16,331 nt of DNA, from assembly GCA_037387425.1 (NCBI GenBank), contig JARRLC010000043.1, forward strand, positions 1-16,331. Reading direction: 5' to 3'. Origin of the DNA: JARRLC01 sp037387425 (GTDB lineage: Bacteria; Pseudomonadota; Alphaproteobacteria; Rhizobiales; Rhodomicrobiaceae). How positions within the stretch are numbered: position 1 is the first letter of the stretch; every line of letters starts with the position of its first letter. A model generated the notes under the pieces. It was given only the letters and a program-made list of their open reading frames with translations. It was not told the DNA's origin and did not search any database. Made by a program: the position numbers and the translations under genes. Shown here in pieces: positions 13,969 through 16,331 of this stretch.

Positions 13969-15456
13969 ATGGGCACAACAGAGACCACCCAGGGAACGCG
14001 CAAAATCGTTATCGATCCCGTTACGCGCGTGGAAGGGCACGGGAAAGTCACTATACGGCTGAACGAAGCCGGAGAAGTGGTAGACACGCGGTTTCACATC
14101 GTGGAATTTCGCGGGTTCGAACGCTTCATCCAGGGCCGCATGTACTGGGAAGCGCCGGTCATCATCCAGCGGCTGTGCGGCATTTGCCCGGTAAGCCACC
14201 ACCTGGCCGCCGCCAAGGCCATGGACGCCATCGTTGGCGTCGATCAGATCACCCCAACGGCGGAAAAAATGCGCCGTCTGATGCATTACGGCCAAGTGTT
14301 GCAATCGCACGCGCTGCACGTCTTTCATCTCGCTTCGCCTGATATCCTGTTCGGTTTCGACGCCCCTGTCGAAAAACGCAACGTGATTGAGGTGATTCGC
14401 CAGTTCCCCGACATCGGCAAGTGGGCGATCAATATTCGCAAATACGGCCAGGAGGTTATCGCGGCGGCGGCAGGTCGCAAAATCCATCCGGCGAGCGCCA
14501 TTCCAGGCGGCGTCAACCAAAACTTGTCGATCGAAAAACGCGACGAACTGCGCCAGGACATTGACCAGATCCTGCGCTGGTCGAGCGGTGCGCTCAGGCT
14601 CTACACCGGCTTCGCCCGTCAAAACCCTGACCTGCATAATAACTTCGCCACGTTCCCGTCTAACCATCTCAGCCTTGTCGGCGACGATGGTCGCATGGAC
14701 CTGTACGATGGCAACCTACGCGCCATTAACGCCACGGGTGAAACCATCTTCGAAGAGCTGCCGCCATCGCGCTATCTGGAACAGATCATCGAAGAAGTGC
14801 GCCCATGGAGCTACATGAAATTCCCACACATCGCCTCGCTTGGCCAAGAAAACGGCTGGTACCGCGTCGGCCCGCTGGCTGAGGTCAATTGCTGCTCTTA
14901 CATCGACACGCCTTCCGCCGAAGCCGCCCGCCAGGAATTCCTAGAAGACGGCGCACCGGTCAACGCCACACTCGCTTACCACTGGGCGCGTCTTATCTGC
15001 ATGATCCACGCTGCTGAGAAGATCAAAGAACTTCTGTTTGACGACGATCTGCAAGGCAACGACCTAGTGGTGACCGGCGAACGCCGCCCGGAAGGCGTTG
15101 CCTGCATCGAAGCTCCACGCGGCACGCTGTTCCACCATTACCAGGTGGACGAAAACGATCAGATCACCAAGGCAAACCTCATCGTTTCTACCACCAACAA
15201 TAACGAGGCGATGAACCGCGCGGTGAAACATGTGGCCCAGCGCTATCTCTCCGGCCAGGAAATCACCGAAGGGCTGTTGAACCACATCGAAGTCGCCATC
15301 CGCGCTTATGATCCGTGCCTGTCATGCGCAACCCACGCGCTGGGCCAGATGCCGCTGGTGGTGACGTTGGAAGATTTAGAGGGCAACACCATCGCCCGTC
15401 GGGTAAAGGATAGCGACGACGATGACGGATACGCCGTTGAATGTCTCCTCAGGTAA
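13969..15456 (+). CDS. hoxH: NAD-reducing hydrogenase large subunit HoxH ([NiFe] centre)
   Basis: HoxH holds the Ni-Fe(CN)2CO centre that splits or forms H2. The 495-residue precursor shows the L1 motif RLCGICPVSHH (C70, C73) and the L2 motif DPCLSCATH (C450, C453, H456). IDPVTRVEGHGK at the N-terminus is the usual opening. Cleavage after H456, as known for this family, would remove a 39-residue tail starting ALGQMPLVV. I recall this tail as about 24 residues in the Ralstonia enzyme, so it seems long; the extra part is acidic (DSDDDD) and overlaps hoxW. GGGAGAG precedes the ATG. Composition matches a group 3d bidirectional hydrogenase. Confidence 0.96.
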   Translation: MGTTETTQGTRKIVIDPVTRVEGHGKVTIRLNEAGEVVDTRFHIVEFRGFERFIQGRMYWEAPVIIQRLCGICPVSHHLAAAKAMDAIVGVDQITPTAEKMRRLMHYGQVLQSHALHVFHLASPDILFGFDAPVEKRNVIEVIRQFPDIGKWAINIRKYGQEVIAAAAGRKIHPASAIPGGVNQNLSIEKRDELRQDIDQILRWSSGALRLYTGFARQNPDLHNNFATFPSNHLSLVGDDGRMDLYDGNLRAINATGETIFEELPPSRYLEQIIEEVRPWSYMKFPHIASLGQENGWYRVGPLAEVNCCSYIDTPSAEAARQEFLEDGAPVNATLAYHWARLICMIHAAEKIKELLFDDDLQGNDLVVTGERRPEGVACIEAPRGTLFHHYQVDENDQITKANLIVSTTNNNEAMNRAVKHVAQRYLSGQEITEGLLNHIEVAIRAYDPCLSCATHALGQMPLVVTLEDLEGNTIARRVKDSDDDDGYAVECLLR

Positions 15457-16003
15457 CGCTGAGCGCGAAGCTGGAGAAGACTGCCCTCCAGTAAACCAAG
15501 GAGAAACCAATGAGTTTTCAGGTGCCTCCGTTACATCGGCGCCGCGTATTTTGGTACTTGGCTACGGAAACCCAGGCCGCCAGGATGACGGCCTTGGCCC
15601 GGCGCTCGCCGCCGAAATCGAACGAATGAACCTTTCCGGCGTCACAACTTGCGACAACTATCAGCTTGTCATCGAAGACTCGGTGGATGTAGCCGCAAAC
15701 GATATCGTCTGGTTCGTGGACGCCTCGCTCAACGGCGCAGAACCTTACGAAGTGTACGAAATCACACCCGCCGACGAAATCGCCTTCAGCAGCCACACGG
15801 TTAAGCCGGAAGTTATCCTGGCACTCGCCGAGACCTATTACGGCAAGCGCCCCATCGCCTATCTGATGGGCATCCGCGGTTATGAATTCGCCTTCGCCGA
15901 GGGGCTAACGGATCGGGCCGCCGAAAATTTGCGACACGCTGTAGCCCACACCGCCGAAGCTATACGCGCTTCGATTCCCCCCATGGCTGGAGCAGCGGAA
16001 TAA
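15422..16003 (+). CDS. hoxW: Hydrogenase maturation endopeptidase HoxW
   Basis: HoxW is the nickel-dependent check-point protease that cuts the C-terminal tail of HoxH. The catalytic body starts at APRILVLGYGNPGRQDDGLGP. Likely nickel-binding residues are D55 or D56, D100 in WFVDAS and H125 in SSHTVKP. The 193-residue reading is longer than usual: residues 1-38 have no family resemblance and overlap hoxH by 35 bp. The frame offers only ATG 15422 or TTG 15437 as starts. A strong ribosome binding site with ATG at 15510 lies in another frame, 30 bp before the conserved part, which suggests either a long N-terminus or a frameshift. The protein ends in a double stop (TAATAG). Confidence 0.85.
   Translation: MTDTPLNVSSGNAEREAGEDCPPVNQGETNEFSGASVTSAPRILVLGYGNPGRQDDGLGPALAAEIERMNLSGVTTCDNYQLVIEDSVDVAANDIVWFVDASLNGAEPYEVYEITPADEIAFSSHTVKPEVILALAETYYGKRPIAYLMGIRGYEFAFAEGLTDRAAENLRHAVAHTAEAIRASIPPMAGAAE
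15498..15512 (+). promoter_or_regulatory. Strong ribosome binding site and ATG out of frame with hoxW
   Basis: AAGGAG (15498-15503), 6 nt and ATG (15510) form a near-ideal start signal. The frame it opens runs only 39 codons to a TGA at 15627-15629, while the conserved HoxW sequence begins in the neighbouring frame at about 15540. A single-base difference in between would join the two. Confidence 0.6.
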
Positions 16004-16022
16004 TAGCATGCCCTCTAATACC

Positions 16023-16042
16023 GGTTCTCATAAATGAGAACC
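16023..16042. repeat. Perfect 20-bp inverted repeat after hoxW
   Basis: GGTTCTCATAAATGAGAACC is two 9-nt arms around AA. As RNA it would form a 7-bp stem with a 6-nt loop. It lies 20 bp after the hoxW stop and lacks a following T-run, so it may be an mRNA-stabilising hairpin or an operator for something beyond the window. Confidence 0.7.
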
Positions 16043-16105
16043 TATAGCGTTCAAGCGCCACGCGGGCTTTTCCCTCGCACCAACTCGGGCGCGCAGTCGC
16101 GCTTG

Positions 16106-16140
16106 CCAAGCCCCGATGAGTCGAGCTCATCGAGACTTGG
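16106..16140. repeat. Imperfect hairpin, 35 bp
   Basis: CCAAG (16106-16110) pairs with CTTGG (16136-16140), and inside it CGATGAG (16114-16120) pairs with CTCATCG (16126-16132) around TCGAG. A symmetric 3-nt internal loop separates the stems. No T-run follows. It is the second hairpin within 120 bp of the end of the hox operon. Confidence 0.65.
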
Positions 16141-16331
16141 TATAAGAAGTCCTGCCCCAACTCTTACCACCCTTCAATTTATCCAGACCTCCCAGAATTT
16201 TGGAAGCTTGGCGCATCCGATCAGGCAGCGGCTTAGGAAGCGCAAGCCTGCTTGAATAGCGAGCACAATGATCTCATACCGACTCCGTCTGATCGATTCA
16301 TGAGGCGGGGGATTCCCTGACAGAATCGAAG

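Larger units (their letters stand above)
16004..16331. other. Gene-free region downstream of hoxW
   Basis: No convincing gene is seen; a 73-codon frame at 16034 has no ribosome binding site, starts inside a palindrome and has an unlikely composition. The region holds two strong inverted repeats (listed separately) and a short GATTC/GAATC pair at 16311-16327. No T-run follows either hairpin, so termination of the hox operon is not clear. The far end may contain part of a repeat or insertion element running out of the window; I cannot identify it. Confidence 0.5.

Noticed and set aside
16034..16255. 73-codon frame after hoxW
   Set aside because: No ribosome binding site, its start lies inside a palindrome, and the Ser/Pro/Arg-rich composition looks like a chance frame.
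16260..16331. End of an insertion sequence at the window edge
   Set aside because: Only a 5-bp inverted pair (GATTC/GAATC) is visible and no transposase; not enough to name an element.

Overview
The window looks like a chromosomal segment of a Proteobacterium, most probably an alphaproteobacterium. The main pointers are the thiO-thiS-thiG cluster behind a TPP riboswitch, a ThiG reading KLEVIGHTDSLQPDPFGLVEAA around its catalytic lysine, and a membrane glycosyltransferase with an N-terminal GspE/MshEN-like domain. The host is an inference; there is no rRNA or tRNA here to fix it. GC content is moderate to fairly high in the genes, with one AT-rich gap near 10.4-10.6 kb.

Layout. 36-560: a single-domain bacterial globin with its own terminator. 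763-2136 (minus): a GlcF-type iron-sulfur subunit with no glcD or glcE beside it. 2137-2334: a divergent control region with two copies of a 20-bp palindrome flanking a sigma70-type promoter. 2335-3036: a UPF0251/DUF134 DNA-binding protein followed by a Gly/Gln-rich DUF5320-like protein. 3095-3958 (minus): a fumarylacetoacetate hydrolase family enzyme. 4224-4616: a small single-pass membrane protein of unknown function. 4641-6781: promoter, TPP riboswitch, thiO, thiS and thiG, which supply the thiazole half of thiamine. 6898-7107 (minus): a cold-shock protein with a long leader. 7300-10254 (minus): a two-gene operon, a GT2-like membrane protein and a response regulator with a GGDEF-like domain, abutting stop to start. 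10255-10713: a gene-free gap. 10714-16003: hoxF-hoxU-hoxY-hoxH-hoxW, a complete soluble NAD-reducing [NiFe] hydrogenase of the Ralstonia (Cupriavidus) type with its maturation protease. 16004-16331: gene-free, with two strong inverted repeats.

How the parts work together. The Hox proteins form a cytoplasmic heterotetramer: HoxHY splits H2, and HoxFU passes the electrons to NAD+. HoxW trims HoxH after nickel insertion. No hyp or hoxI genes lie in the window. The thi operon is switched by TPP. The UPF0251 protein probably regulates its own promoter through the paired palindromes and may also affect glcF.

The least ordinary part is the 7.3-10.3 kb operon. The response regulator keeps its phosphorylation site and an RxxD c-di-GMP inhibitory-site motif but has lost the GGDEF active-site residues. 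Its partner keeps the GT2 scaffold and a MshEN-like N-terminus but has lost most of the DxD, TED and QxxRW catalytic motifs. Both look like pseudoenzymes built from signalling and sugar-transfer parts.
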